From: Limenecus sp048360435
GTDB lineage: Bacteria; Cyanobacteriota; Vampirovibrionia; Gastranaerophilales; Gastranaerophilaceae
Assembly: GCA_048360435.1 (NCBI GenBank)
Contig: DBGCOP010000009.1
Coordinates: 124,001 to 188,000 of the forward strand
Reading direction: 5' to 3'
DNA length: 64,000 nt
Of this stretch, positions 8,436 to 18,700 are shown piece by piece. The first letter of the stretch is position 1. The number at the start of each line of letters is the position of its first letter. The position numbers were made by a program, and so were the translations under genes. The notes beneath the pieces were generated by a model, which ran no database searches, was not told the origin of the DNA, and saw nothing but the letters and a program-made list of their open reading frames with translations.

Positions 8436-9161
8436 ATGGATAGCAATTTAAAATACAAAAGAGTTCTTCTGAAAGTAAGCGGAGAAGCCCTTCTCGGAGA
8501 TCAAGAGTTTGGAATAGACCAGAAACCTGTCGAAATGATAGCAAAAGAAATAAAAGAAGCACATGACATGGGTGCAGAAATTGCTGTTGTTGTCGGCGGA
8601 GGGAACATTTTCAGAGGAATGAAAAACAGTGCAAAACTCGGTATGGACCAAGCTTCAGGCGATTATGTCGGAATGCTTGCGACAGTTATGAATGCAATTG
8701 CACTTCAAAGCGCTTTGAGAAAACTTAAAGTTTCATGCCGTGTGCAATCTGCAATAGACATGGACAAAATTGCCGAACCTTACATCAGATTTAAAGCAAT
8801 CAGACACTTAGAAAAAAACAGGGTCGTAATTTTTGCAGCAGGTACCGGAAACCCTTTTTTCACAACAGATACGGCAGCATCGCTTCGTGCTTCTGAAATA
8901 GGAGCAGAAGTCATGTTAATGGCTAAAAACGGTGTAGACGGAGTATACTCAGATGACCCGAGAATAAATCCGGATGCAAAAAAATATGACAAAATATCTT
9001 ATGATGATATAATTGTTAAAGGATTAAAAGTTATGGATACTGCATCGTGTGCTTTGTGCAAACAAAATCATATTCCCATTATCGTTTTTGATTTTGCAGC
9101 AAAAGGCAGTATTGGTAAAATCTTAAATGGCGAAAAATTAGGTACTTTTGTAGGAGAATAA
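8436..9161 (+). CDS. pyrH: UMP kinase
   Basis: Hexameric bacterial UMP kinase of the amino acid kinase fold, UMP to UDP. It shows LLKVSGEALLG at the nucleotide-binding start, VVGGGNIFRG, and GTGNPFFTTDTAA, all diagnostic. The 241 residues are normal. AGATAGGTAAAG provides the ribosome site. It begins a tight run pyrH-frr-cdsA-rnc-rpe. pyrH-frr adjacency (2-base gap) is conserved across bacteria. Confidence 0.96.
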   Translation: MDSNLKYKRVLLKVSGEALLGDQEFGIDQKPVEMIAKEIKEAHDMGAEIAVVVGGGNIFRGMKNSAKLGMDQASGDYVGMLATVMNAIALQSALRKLKVSCRVQSAIDMDKIAEPYIRFKAIRHLEKNRVVIFAAGTGNPFFTTDTAASLRASEIGAEVMLMAKNGVDGVYSDDPRINPDAKKYDKISYDDIIVKGLKVMDTASCALCKQNHIPIIVFDFAAKGSIGKILNGEKLGTFVGE

Positions 9162-9163
9162 AA

Positions 9164-9724
9164 ATGACAACAGAAGAGATGTTTTCAAACGGCAAAGAAA
9201 AAATGGAAAAAGCGATTAACGCATTGAAAAAAGAATTCGCTTCAATCCGTACCGGAAGAGCAAATCCTCTTATCTTAGATAAAGTAATAGTTGATTACTA
9301 CGGCGTTCCAACACCACTCAGACAAATGTCACAGGTAAGTGTACAAGATGGTCAAACACTTGTTATTACTCCTTATGACAAGTCTATTTTAAAAGAAATT
9401 GAAAAAGCTATGATTAAAGCAGAACTCGGCATCACCCCTAACTCAGACGGTGTTGTTATCAGATTAACATTTCCTCCTTTGACAGAAGAGAGAAGAAAAG
9501 AAATTACAAAAGATGTCAAGAAAATCGGTGAAGAAGCCAAAGTTGCTGTCAGAAACATTAGAAGAGATATGACTGACGACTTGAAAAAGATTGAAAAAGA
9601 AGAGAATCTTCCTGAAGATGCAGTAAAAGATGCTCAGGAACAAATTCAAAAAATTACTGATAAATATACTAAAACAATAGACGAAGTTACAGCTGAAAAA
9701 GAAAAAGAGGTTATGACTGTATAG
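9164..9724 (+). CDS. frr: Ribosome recycling factor
   Basis: Splits post-termination ribosomes with EF-G. The 186 residues include FASIRTGRANPLILD, the core arginine-rich signature, and RLTFPPLTEERRKEI of the hinge/helix region. It is full length, 2 bases after pyrH, and its TAG overlaps the GTG of cdsA by one base. Confidence 0.96.
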   Translation: MTTEEMFSNGKEKMEKAINALKKEFASIRTGRANPLILDKVIVDYYGVPTPLRQMSQVSVQDGQTLVITPYDKSILKEIEKAMIKAELGITPNSDGVVIRLTFPPLTEERRKEITKDVKKIGEEAKVAVRNIRRDMTDDLKKIEKEENLPEDAVKDAQEQIQKITDKYTKTIDEVTAEKEKEVMTV

Positions 9725-10632
9725 TGAATATTCTTGGTCTTTTTAACAATAGTACTTTGAGACTTTTGACAGGTATTATTATTGGCTTTTCAGTGCTGGG
9801 CTGCGTTTTTGCAGGCGGCATTCCTTTAATGTTGCTTGTAATGTATGTAGCATTCATTGGTTCAAAAGAATATGTTTGCATTCTTGAAAAAAAAGGATTC
9901 AGACCATTTTTAAAGCTGATAATAATAGCTGACATATGTTTTGTATTATTAACTGCCTTTAAAAGATTTGACCTTGTTCCTGTTGTTTTGACACTTGGAA
10001 CAATTGGTGCATTCACATTAGTATTATGCAAAGGGCGACAGCCATATATAGCCAATGTAGCAACAACAATTCTTGGGTTTATATACGGCGGATGGCTTCC
10101 ATGTTATGTAATACTATTAAGACAACTGGAACAAGACTCTCTGGGTCTTTTCACTATAAGAATGAACTCGGGACTGGGTTTTTTGGTACTTTTATTTTTC
10201 ACTATACTAATGACAGATGTAGGTGGATATGTTTTTGGTTCTAAATTCGGAAAAACTCCGCTTGCACCTATTGTCAGCCCTAAAAAAACAGTTGAAGGAG
10301 CAATAGGCGGAACTGTTTTGGCTTTGATTGTTTCTATGTTCATAGGATATCTTATACACATAGAATGGTACCAATCACTTATTGCCGGACTGCTTATCAC
10401 AACATTTGCACAAATCGGAGACCTTGCAGAATCATTAATTAAAAGAGATGCTGGTGTAAAAGACTCAGGTAACTCTTTGCCTGGGCACGGTGGATTTTTA
10501 GACAGAGCCGACAGCTATTTATTCAGCACTCCTGTTGCTTATTTTTATTTTAACTATTTTGTTGTCAACAATGACCTCGCTTCAGATTTTTTAAGTTTTG
10601 CAAGAAAGGCTATTCATGCAATCGGATTGTAG
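9724..10632 (+). CDS. cdsA: Phosphatidate cytidylyltransferase
   Basis: Integral membrane enzyme making CDP-diacylglycerol from phosphatidate and CTP for phospholipid synthesis. It has several hydrophobic segments and the C-terminal signature KRDAGVKDSGNSLPGHGG followed by FLDRADS. The start is GTG, sharing its G with the frr stop codon. 302 residues. It overlaps rnc by 17 bases, which suggests translational coupling. Confidence 0.93.
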   Translation: MNILGLFNNSTLRLLTGIIIGFSVLGCVFAGGIPLMLLVMYVAFIGSKEYVCILEKKGFRPFLKLIIIADICFVLLTAFKRFDLVPVVLTLGTIGAFTLVLCKGRQPYIANVATTILGFIYGGWLPCYVILLRQLEQDSLGLFTIRMNSGLGFLVLLFFTILMTDVGGYVFGSKFGKTPLAPIVSPKKTVEGAIGGTVLALIVSMFIGYLIHIEWYQSLIAGLLITTFAQIGDLAESLIKRDAGVKDSGNSLPGHGGFLDRADSYLFSTPVAYFYFNYFVVNNDLASDFLSFARKAIHAIGL

Positions 10633-11332
10633 CGACCAGAGTCTTAAAAACTTTATAAAAGAATTGGGGTTTGAAAATTTTTCAATTGAGCTTATAAAAC
10701 AAGCTTTCACACACAGTTCTTATTCAAAAGAGCACAATCTCGCATACGCTGAGTGTTATGAAAGATTGGAGTTTCTGGGTGATGCTGTATTAAAAATGGC
10801 AACAACCGAATATCTCTACAACAAATACCCTGATAAAAAAGAAGGTGAACTCACAAAAATCAGAGCAGTAATTGTAAGTGACGGGATTTTGCACAAAATT
10901 GCAAAAAAAATAGGAATAGAAAAATATATAAAAGTAGGAACAGCTGAATCAAAAGCACAAGTTTATGAGCTTGAATCAGTTCAAGCATGTGTTATGGAAG
11001 CACTATTCGGTGCGCTTTATCTTTCATCAGACAAAAATATGTTAAAAGATTTTATTATAAAGAATTTATCAGAACTGACTGAAGAACTTGCTCAAAATAA
11101 AACAGTCTACAATGCCAAAGCCTTGCTCCAAGAGTATACGCAAAGCAAATCCCAAGAACTGCCCGTATATGAAACAATATCAGAAGCAGGAGAAGCTCAT
11201 GACAAAACATTTACTATAAGAGTATCATACAAAAATAAAGTATTGGCAGAAGCGAGCGGAAAAACAAAAAAACAAGCCCAACAAGAAGCAGCATTTCTTG
11301 CTTGCAAACAATTAAAACTTATTAAAGATTGA
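10616..11332 (+). CDS. rnc: Ribonuclease III
   Basis: Double-strand-specific endoribonuclease for rRNA and mRNA processing. The catalytic signature ERLEFLGDAVLK lies in the N-terminal domain and the second acidic site is in ESVQACVMEALFGALY. A dsRNA-binding domain follows (ALLQEYTQSKSQELPVY to the end, with the KKQAQQEAA helix). I chose the ATG at 10616 over a TTG at 10598 because AGAAAGG lies six bases upstream. It starts within the end of cdsA. Confidence 0.94.
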   Translation: MQSDCSDQSLKNFIKELGFENFSIELIKQAFTHSSYSKEHNLAYAECYERLEFLGDAVLKMATTEYLYNKYPDKKEGELTKIRAVIVSDGILHKIAKKIGIEKYIKVGTAESKAQVYELESVQACVMEALFGALYLSSDKNMLKDFIIKNLSELTEELAQNKTVYNAKALLQEYTQSKSQELPVYETISEAGEAHDKTFTIRVSYKNKVLAEASGKTKKQAQQEAAFLACKQLKLIKD

Positions 11333-11346
11333 AAGAAGGAACAGCA

Positions 11347-11988
11347 ATGAGCAAAATTATTGTTTCACCATCAATATTATCGGCTGATTTTGCAAATTTG
11401 CAATCAGAAGCAGAAGAACTGGAAAAAGCAGGAGCAGATTGGATACATATAGATGTCATGGATGGACATTTTGTCCCCAATTTGACAATAGGCGCACCTG
11501 TCGTCAAAGCTATTAAACCGCACACAAATATTCCTCTTGATGTCCATCTTATGATAGAAAATCCCCAAAATTACATTGAAGACTTTGTTAAAGCCGGTGC
11601 AAATATAATTACCTTCCACTATGAAGCAACAAAAGAGATGACAGAAGATGTCATTTCACACATAAAATCACATGATATACTTGTTGGGCTATCTATAAAG
11701 CCTAAAACAGAACCTCAGGAAATATTAAAATATCTTCTTATGGTTGATATGGTATTGGTAATGACAGTTGAACCGGGCTTTGGAGGACAATCATTTATGG
11801 AAGATTGTGCACAGAAAATACCTGTTATTCGTCAAAATGCACCTGAAAACTTAATAATTCAGGTAGATGGCGGAATAAATGAAAAAACAGCAAAAAAATG
11901 TATAGATTTAGGAGCAAACTCTCTTGTCGCAGGTTCTTATATATTTAAGTCAACCGATATGGAAGAAGCGATTAAGTCCCTAAGATAA
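11347..11988 (+). CDS. rpe: Ribulose-phosphate 3-epimerase
   Basis: Interconverts ribulose 5-phosphate and xylulose 5-phosphate. The TIM-barrel shows SPSILSADFANL, IHIDVMDGHFVPN, DVHLMIENP, VEPGFGGQ and QVDGGIN, covering the metal ligands and phosphate site. The ATG at 11347 follows AGAAGGA and gives the family-standard start, so the TTG at 11329 is not used here. Last gene of the pyrH run. Its stop is one base from the convergent gcvPA stop, leaving no room for a separate terminator. Confidence 0.95.
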   Translation: MSKIIVSPSILSADFANLQSEAEELEKAGADWIHIDVMDGHFVPNLTIGAPVVKAIKPHTNIPLDVHLMIENPQNYIEDFVKAGANIITFHYEATKEMTEDVISHIKSHDILVGLSIKPKTEPQEILKYLLMVDMVLVMTVEPGFGGQSFMEDCAQKIPVIRQNAPENLIIQVDGGINEKTAKKCIDLGANSLVAGSYIFKSTDMEEAIKSLR

Positions 11989-11989
11989 A

Positions 11990-13243
11990 TTAAACAGCAA
12001 AATATTCATACATATCAAGCTCTTCATCTGTGTTCATTTCTGTAACACAAACCAGAACTTTATTTTCAGAGAGTTTTATTCCACCCAGAATATTGTTTTC
12101 TTTTAAATTAGCCAGAAATTCATCAGCATTTTTTACCCTGAGTATAAATTCGTTAAAGAAGTTTTTGTTTGCTATTTCAAAGCCCTTATTTTCAAGTTTT
12201 TGAGCAAGTTTATATGCATTTTTAGCACAAAGTAGAGCAGCCTGTTTCATTCCTTCTTTGCCCATAACAGTCATATAAATAAGACTCTGTAAGGCAACCA
12301 GTGCCTGATTCGAACAAATATTACTTGTAGCTTTTTCCCTTCTTATATGCTGTTCTCTGGTTTGAAGAGTAAGGCAAAAAGCTTGTTTTCCGTCTTTATC
12401 CACAGTCCTTCCAACAACTCTTCCCGGCATTTGTCTTTTATATTTATCAAGACATGCAAAATAAGCTCCGTAAGGGCCGCCAAAAGAAAGAGGATTACCC
12501 AAAGATTGCAGATTACCGACCATTACATCACATATCGGTGGTTCAATGACAGTCAGAGCCAGTGGGTCACAACAGCATATCAGCAAAGTTTTTTCATCTG
12601 CAATTTTTTCTCTCAACAAAGGTATGTCATGAATCGTACCCGAATAATCAGGAGTCTGAACAATAACACATGCAACAGTATCATCTATTATGGATAGATC
12701 ATGCGAAAATTCAATATCAGCCGCTTCACAGTATGTTTTGATTACTTCAATATACTGAGGATTCATTCTTCTACATACAAGACACTTTGAACGCCCTGTC
12801 ACTCTGACTGCCATTAAAACAGCCTCTGCACAAGCTGTTGCCGTATCATACATAGAAGCATTAGACACATCCATGTTAGTTAAATTACAAATCATTGATT
12901 GATATTCATATATAGATTGAAGTGTACCTTGTGAAATTTCTGCCTGATATGGAGTGTATGCGGTATTAAATTCAAACCTTTCAGCAACTTGAGAAACACA
13001 CGCAGGAATGAAATGTTTTGAAGCACCACCGCCTAAAAAAGAAACATAGTCTGTTTTGTCAGATTTTGCCAGTTTTTTTATTTCGTTAGTAACAACAATC
13101 TCACTTAAAGGCTCACTCAAAGCTAACCCTGAAATTCTGATATCAGCAGGAAGATGATTATACAAATCTTCAATTGATTCTACGCCAAGAGATTCAAGCA
13201 TTCTGGAGCGTTCATCTTTTGTATGTGCTTCAAAATTATTCAT
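11990..13243 (-). CDS. gcvPA: Glycine dehydrogenase (decarboxylating) subunit 1
   Basis: N-terminal half of the P-protein of the glycine cleavage system. It starts MNNFEAHTKDERSRMLESLG and contains FLGGGASKHFIPA, YTPYQAEISQGTLQSIYEYQ and NASMYDTATACAEA, all typical of GcvPA. At 417 residues it is slightly short of the common 440-450. The PLP lysine lies in subunit 2 (GcvPB), which is not encoded next to it, although gcvPA-gcvPB are usually adjacent. It is one base downstream of gcvH. Confidence 0.92.
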   Translation of the reverse strand: MNNFEAHTKDERSRMLESLGVESIEDLYNHLPADIRISGLALSEPLSEIVVTNEIKKLAKSDKTDYVSFLGGGASKHFIPACVSQVAERFEFNTAYTPYQAEISQGTLQSIYEYQSMICNLTNMDVSNASMYDTATACAEAVLMAVRVTGRSKCLVCRRMNPQYIEVIKTYCEAADIEFSHDLSIIDDTVACVIVQTPDYSGTIHDIPLLREKIADEKTLLICCCDPLALTVIEPPICDVMVGNLQSLGNPLSFGGPYGAYFACLDKYKRQMPGRVVGRTVDKDGKQAFCLTLQTREQHIRREKATSNICSNQALVALQSLIYMTVMGKEGMKQAALLCAKNAYKLAQKLENKGFEIANKNFFNEFILRVKNADEFLANLKENNILGGIKLSENKVLVCVTEMNTDEELDMYEYFAV

Positions 13244-13244
13244 T

Positions 13245-13628
13245 TTATTCCAATTCTTCCTTATAATCTTCATACTCAAGCAAATCTCCGGAATCTGCAT
13301 GTGCGGTTTCACTTTCAATTTTAACAAGCCAGCCGTCAGCAAAAGGAGACTCATTTAAGACTTCCGGACTATCAATAACTGCATCATTTACTTCAACTAT
13401 TTTTCCTCCAGCAGGCATATAAATTTCAGAAGCTGCTTTTACAGACTCAACGGTCGCAAAAACTTCGCCTTTAGAAAAATGTGTACCAACCTCTGGAAGT
13501 TCGATAAAAACTATGTCTCCTAATTGTTCTACGGCATAATCAGTAAGTCCGATAGTATAAACGTTGTTATCATTTTCCAATAAGTATTCGTGACTTTTTG
13601 AACATAAAATACCCTCAGGAACCATCAT
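13245..13628 (-). CDS. gcvH: Glycine cleavage system H protein
   Basis: Lipoyl carrier shuttling the aminomethyl intermediate between P, T and L proteins. The lipoylation lysine is in ATVESVKAASEIYMP, with the surrounding GDIVFIELPEVG and LNESPFADGWL conserved. 127 residues. AAGGAG lies upstream. Second of the gcvT-gcvH-gcvPA set. Confidence 0.95.
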   Translation of the reverse strand: MMVPEGILCSKSHEYLLENDNNVYTIGLTDYAVEQLGDIVFIELPEVGTHFSKGEVFATVESVKAASEIYMPAGGKIVEVNDAVIDSPEVLNESPFADGWLVKIESETAHADSGDLLEYEDYKEELE

Positions 13629-13656
13629 TTGTCATTTCTCCTTTTTATGTCTATTT

Positions 13657-14772
13657 CTAATGTTTATATCTCTTTTGTACAAATGGTCGTTTCACAACCT
13701 TAGCATCATATAATTTATTTCTTACCATAACTTGTATCACAGAGTCCAGCTTTATATTTTTAGATGAATCAACATATCCCATACCAATGTTTTTATTCAA
13801 AGTAGGAGCAAAGCCTCCGCTTGTAACAATACCAACTTTTTCATTATTATAATATATTTCATATTCGTGTCTGGGTATCGCCCTGTCAATCATTTCAAAA
13901 CCAATAAGTTTTTTAGATGAACCATTTTTATATTGCTCAATTATAAAAGCTTTACCATTATAATCTTCAAGCTTATCAACATCGATTGACCATTTAAGTC
14001 CGGCTTCAATAGGTGTAACCTCTTCTGTCAAATCATTACCGTAAAGCATGAGAGCAGCCTCAAGTCTCAAAGTATCACGAGCACCAAGACCAATAGGTTT
14101 TAGACCGTAGTCTTTACCTGCATTAAAAATCATCTCCCAGAGTTGAACTGCATATTGATTTTCAAAAATCAGTTCAAACCCATCCTCACCTGTATAGCCG
14201 GTTCTTGCAAGATATAGAGGAATTTGGGAAAATTTTGTTTGAACTATTGTGAAAAATTCGGGCTGATTTTCTTTAGATATACCAAGTTTTTCTATAATAT
14301 TAGCAGCCTCCGGACCTTGAAGAGCAAGCATGGAGTATTGGTCTGATTTATTATCAAGCACAACATTAAAACCGTTTTTGTTTGATTCAAACCACGCTAC
14401 ATCATTGTCAATTCTTGCAGCATTCAAAATTACAAGAAACATATCTTTTGCAAGTCTGTATATAATTAAATCGTCTGTCAATCCGCCGTTTTCCTTTGGC
14501 AGCTGGCAATATTGAGCCTTTCCCAACGGTAATTCAGCCAGATTCTGTGGAACCATCTTTTGTAAAAAAGCCAATGAATCAACACCTGAAACAAAGAGTT
14601 GCCCCATGTGTGATACATCAAACAACCCTGCCGACTTTCTTACAGTATTATGTTCATCAATGATACCCGAATATTGAACAGGCATAACCCAACCGCCAAA
14701 TTCAACCATTTTAGCACCAAGATCAACATGCTTTTCATAAAGGTGTGTTTTCTTACCGTTAATTTCTGTCAT
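13657..14772 (-). CDS. gcvT: Glycine cleavage system T protein (aminomethyltransferase)
   Basis: Transfers the methylene group from H protein to tetrahydrofolate, releasing ammonia. It shows FDVSHMGQ, the DLIIYRL strand, ARTGYTGEDGFEL and the C-terminal AIPRHEYEI to the VKRPFVQ end. 371 residues, normal. It lies 14 bases after rnhC and upstream of gcvH, so rnhC-gcvT-gcvH-gcvPA reads as one minus-strand operon. Confidence 0.95.
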   Translation of the reverse strand: MTEINGKKTHLYEKHVDLGAKMVEFGGWVMPVQYSGIIDEHNTVRKSAGLFDVSHMGQLFVSGVDSLAFLQKMVPQNLAELPLGKAQYCQLPKENGGLTDDLIIYRLAKDMFLVILNAARIDNDVAWFESNKNGFNVVLDNKSDQYSMLALQGPEAANIIEKLGISKENQPEFFTIVQTKFSQIPLYLARTGYTGEDGFELIFENQYAVQLWEMIFNAGKDYGLKPIGLGARDTLRLEAALMLYGNDLTEEVTPIEAGLKWSIDVDKLEDYNGKAFIIEQYKNGSSKKLIGFEMIDRAIPRHEYEIYYNNEKVGIVTSGGFAPTLNKNIGMGYVDSSKNIKLDSVIQVMVRNKLYDAKVVKRPFVQKRYKH

Positions 14773-14786
14773 ATTTGCCCCGTATA

Positions 14787-15674
14787 TTAAACTTGTGAAT
14801 ATGTTTTAAAATGTATTTTCGAAGTATTTTTCAATTCTTCTTTAGAATATTTTTGACTTATCATTTTTGCTGTCTGAAGAACCTTTTCTGAAGCACCCTT
14901 TGGAATTTCAACACCATATTTTACGGAAATTTCAGCAATACCTGATAAAAATTGAGCTCTTGCAAGTATCGAAGCCGCAGCAACTGCTATATCACTTTCT
15001 GCTTTACATTTCTGCTCAAGCTGAATTTTCTTGCCTCTTTTCATCAGAGCATTCTGAATAAGTTTATCATCTCCAAATTTGTCAGAAAGAGCATAATCAC
15101 ACTCCTTTTTCTCCAATATATTTTCAATCGCCCTTGCATGCCCCCATGCCAAAAGAAGATTCAAGTTGTTTAGTTTTGAATAAAGTTCATTATACTTAGA
15201 AGGATTAATTGTAATTACAGAAAATACACAATTATTTTTGATTACAGCAGCAATTTTGTTAATATTCTTATCATCTATTTTTTTACAGTCTTTCACACCG
15301 GCTTTTTTAAGAATCTCAATATTTGACTCATCCACCATAACACCAGCAATAACAAGCGGTCCGAAAAAATCACCCTTGCCGGATTCGTCCACCCCTATTC
15401 TTTTTAACGGAATATTTGAATCCTGAGGAGAAGCTGCATCATCAAAATCAGACCTCTCTATATCAAGAAATTCCTCAACCTTGTTGGCAATATCTTTCAC
15501 ATCAGAGCCTTGAATAAGAAATTTGCCCGTATTATAAAAAATAGCAGAATATTTAGACGTTCTCGCCCGCCAGAAAGCATTCAGCTGAGGCGTAATAGCT
15601 GCACCGTCATTTTCAAAGAAGGTTTTCAGCTTTGTCTCTAATGACTTATCAAATTTATTTGAGTAATGATTCAT
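14787..15674 (-). CDS. rnhC: Ribonuclease HIII
   Basis: Cleaves RNA in RNA-DNA hybrids. An N-terminal TBP-like substrate-binding domain (about 1-85) precedes the catalytic domain with RIGVDESGKGDFFGP (the DE pair), GHARAIENIL and ASILARAQF. The GKGD form distinguishes HIII from HII. The ATG at 15674 follows GGGAG and gives 295 residues; the longer upstream frame lacks a ribosome site. First gene of the rnhC-gcv operon, divergent from the AsmA-like gene. Confidence 0.9.
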   Translation of the reverse strand: MNHYSNKFDKSLETKLKTFFENDGAAITPQLNAFWRARTSKYSAIFYNTGKFLIQGSDVKDIANKVEEFLDIERSDFDDAASPQDSNIPLKRIGVDESGKGDFFGPLVIAGVMVDESNIEILKKAGVKDCKKIDDKNINKIAAVIKNNCVFSVITINPSKYNELYSKLNNLNLLLAWGHARAIENILEKKECDYALSDKFGDDKLIQNALMKRGKKIQLEQKCKAESDIAVAAASILARAQFLSGIAEISVKYGVEIPKGASEKVLQTAKMISQKYSKEELKNTSKIHFKTYSQV

Positions 15675-15782
15675 ATTTCTCCCGTTTAGAACACTATAAC
15701 ACATTAATGACACTTAATAAAATCTGTAATATAATTTAGTCATAGACTGGGAGATTTTATTGCCGTAAAAAGCAGAATTTAT

Positions 15783-18700
15783 ATGGAAGTTTTAAAAAAA
15801 ATATTAATTATAAAAATAATATTTCTTATTATTCTTTATCTGTGCTTTTACATAGGTTTGCCTTATTTTCTTAACAAGAAAGATTATTCAAAATTACTGA
15901 CTGAGTCAATAAAAAAAGAAACAGGTCTTGTTTTAATCATTCATAAATACAAACTTAGTGTATCGCCCTCTCTTTCAATAAATTTCAAAGCTGATGACAT
16001 CCAATTGTTTTACCCTGATAAAAAACAAATCTTAAATATCAGAAACGCAAATGTAAATATCTCCACATTATATCTTCTTTTCAAAGAAATTAAGATAGAC
16101 AAAATTAAATCGGATGAAATACAATTTTCTACAAAGCTCTTAAAAAGCGGAAAAACAACTTTTCAGGAGTATATAGAAACACATATACCCGTTTCATACA
16201 GGAACAATAAATATAGATTTTCACAAACAACGCCTGTGGTTGATGTAAAAAAATACATTATTAAAATAAAAGATGAAGAGTCAGGACAAAAGTTCAAAAT
16301 TTTAGGCAACAGCTTCAAAATTAAACAAAATATAAATCCACTTGATATAGATTTGATTACAGGGGGAAGTTTTTATTGTCAAAATAAAAAATATGCTGAC
16401 TACAACCTGAAAATATCCATACCCAAAGTACTGTTCAAAGACTACAATAAAAAGCTTTTTGATATTTCAGCAGATAATCTGTACAAATATAGCTTTTATG
16501 CCAACCTTAAAGCAGACCTTAAAGTTCACGAAAAGAATCAAAAATTCGACTCCTTAAGCGGAAAAGCAAACATTGACAAGTTTGTTATACAAATTGGGAA
16601 CAAAAAACTTCCTCCAAGTTATTTTCATATACAGCTTAACAAAGACAAGGCATTTCTTTCATCAAAATTTTACACAAATCCGGATGAAAGTACAGATATA
16701 ACAGCCAACATAAAGATGAAAAAGCCATATGAAATAGATATGAAGTGTTTTTGTAAAAAAGCTGACATATCAAACCTTCAGCAACTTTCTATATCTCTGC
16801 TTGAGATATTAAAGATAAAGAATAATCTCGCTGAACTTACAACAAACGGCACTTTGTCTGCCAATTTTAATTTAAAAACGAACCTGAAAACAGTCAAATC
16901 CAATGGTATATTAAACTTAAAAAATGTAAGCATTTCACACAAAAAGATTCCGTTGAAAATTAGTGAAACAAATGCACTTATTGACTTTTCAAATGATGAA
17001 ATAAATATAAAAAAATGTTTTGCAAAAGTTAATTCTCAACCTGTAAAACTCACCGGAACAATTGACAAAACGGCTTATGGAAATCTAATCTTGAGTGCCC
17101 AAAATCTGGATTTAAACCACATAATGAATGCTTTTGAGGTTTTAAAACCTCAAAAAAACATGACTGTAACATCAGGAAAACTATTTCTTAATATAAAATT
17201 ACAAGGAAAACTCGATAAAGCAAAACCACAGATTGATGCTAAAATTTTAAATTTTTCAGGTTCTGAAACAACAAACAAAATTAAAATATCAATAAAAGAA
17301 ATTCTTGTCAGCGCAACATCAACAAAAGAAAATTATTCAGGCAAAATTAAAATTAATAACTTTCTTCTGAAACAAAAAGACATTCCAAACTCGTCAGACT
17401 CTGTAAAATCACAAAATATTACCGCAGAATTTGACAAAGATAATATACTTATACATCCGTCAAAAATAAATCTGGGCAACGCAAAAATTACCCTAAAAGG
17501 AGAAATAAAAAACTATCTCGGCAGACCCGAAACAATATTGGATGCAGGCGGTACAATAGATACACTTCTTTTAGAATCTTTTGTGCCATTGGAATATAAA
17601 AACAAAATTTATACAAAAGGCTACCTGCCCGTAAAAATTACTTTAAAAAATACAGAAAAAGCAACAGAAGCAGAAGTGTACATTCTTTCAAATAAAGATA
17701 ACTATTTTACAGCTGTTCAAATAAATAATTTTTCAACAACAAATATGCTGACAAAAATTTCCGCAAAGCTTGAAAATGAAGATATAACAATAAAAGACCT
17801 TTCTTTATATTACGCTTCTAGCTTAAACAGCCTTATAAAAAAACCTGATTGTTCAATTTTCAAAAAAGCAATTACGATAAAAGGTAAAATAAAACAACCC
17901 TTTACAAAACCCACATTTGACAACATACACATTCTTATTCCTGAAAATATAACCGCAGCTTTGCCTGACCTGAAAAATTCAAAAGCTGATATAACAGCAG
18001 ATGTACTTCTCAATGGTGATATGAAAGCACCAGTATTAACAGGCAATTTGAACATTACAAATCTTTCAATTCCACAATATTTAATCAACATAAAATCAGC
18101 AATATTTAACTTTAACAAAAATATAATAACCGCCCGCATTACAAATCTGAAGGTCAAGTCTATGGACATTTCGACAGATTTTATTGCGCCATCAGATTTC
18201 CTTAAAACACAAAAAATCAACTATATAAAACTAAGTTCAAATTATTTAGATACCAATTATTTAATGGAGCTTATGCCGCTAATGAAACAAGCAGCATATT
18301 CTCCCGGCGTAGAATTTCCATATGTTATTTCAAACGGAAAAATATACATAAAAACATGTAAGATAGGAGATTTGAAAGCCTCAAATATAACAGGAGATTT
18401 GAGCTCTCAAAAAAATATCTTGTACATAAAAAACATGTTCGCAGATACCTATGGAGGGAAAACAGCAGGAAAAATCACATGCAATTTACCTTACAGCTCG
18501 ATAAAAGCAGAACTTCAGGGACGAAATCTTGATGCAGCTGCGGCAGCAATGGCTATTCTGCCCAAACAACAACAAATATCAGGCAAATTAAATTTTGATA
18601 CATCGCTTGATATGTTTGGTACAACCATACAGCAACAAATGAAAAGTATGAAAGGCACAGCAAACGTTTTAATAAATAATGGACACCTTGGACAATTAGG

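Noticed and set aside
17810..18220. Minus-strand 136-codon ORF inside the AsmA-like gene
   Set aside because: It lies entirely within a long, well-supported plus-strand gene and has no recognisable domain. The hydrophobic composition comes from antisense reading of beta-rich coding sequence.
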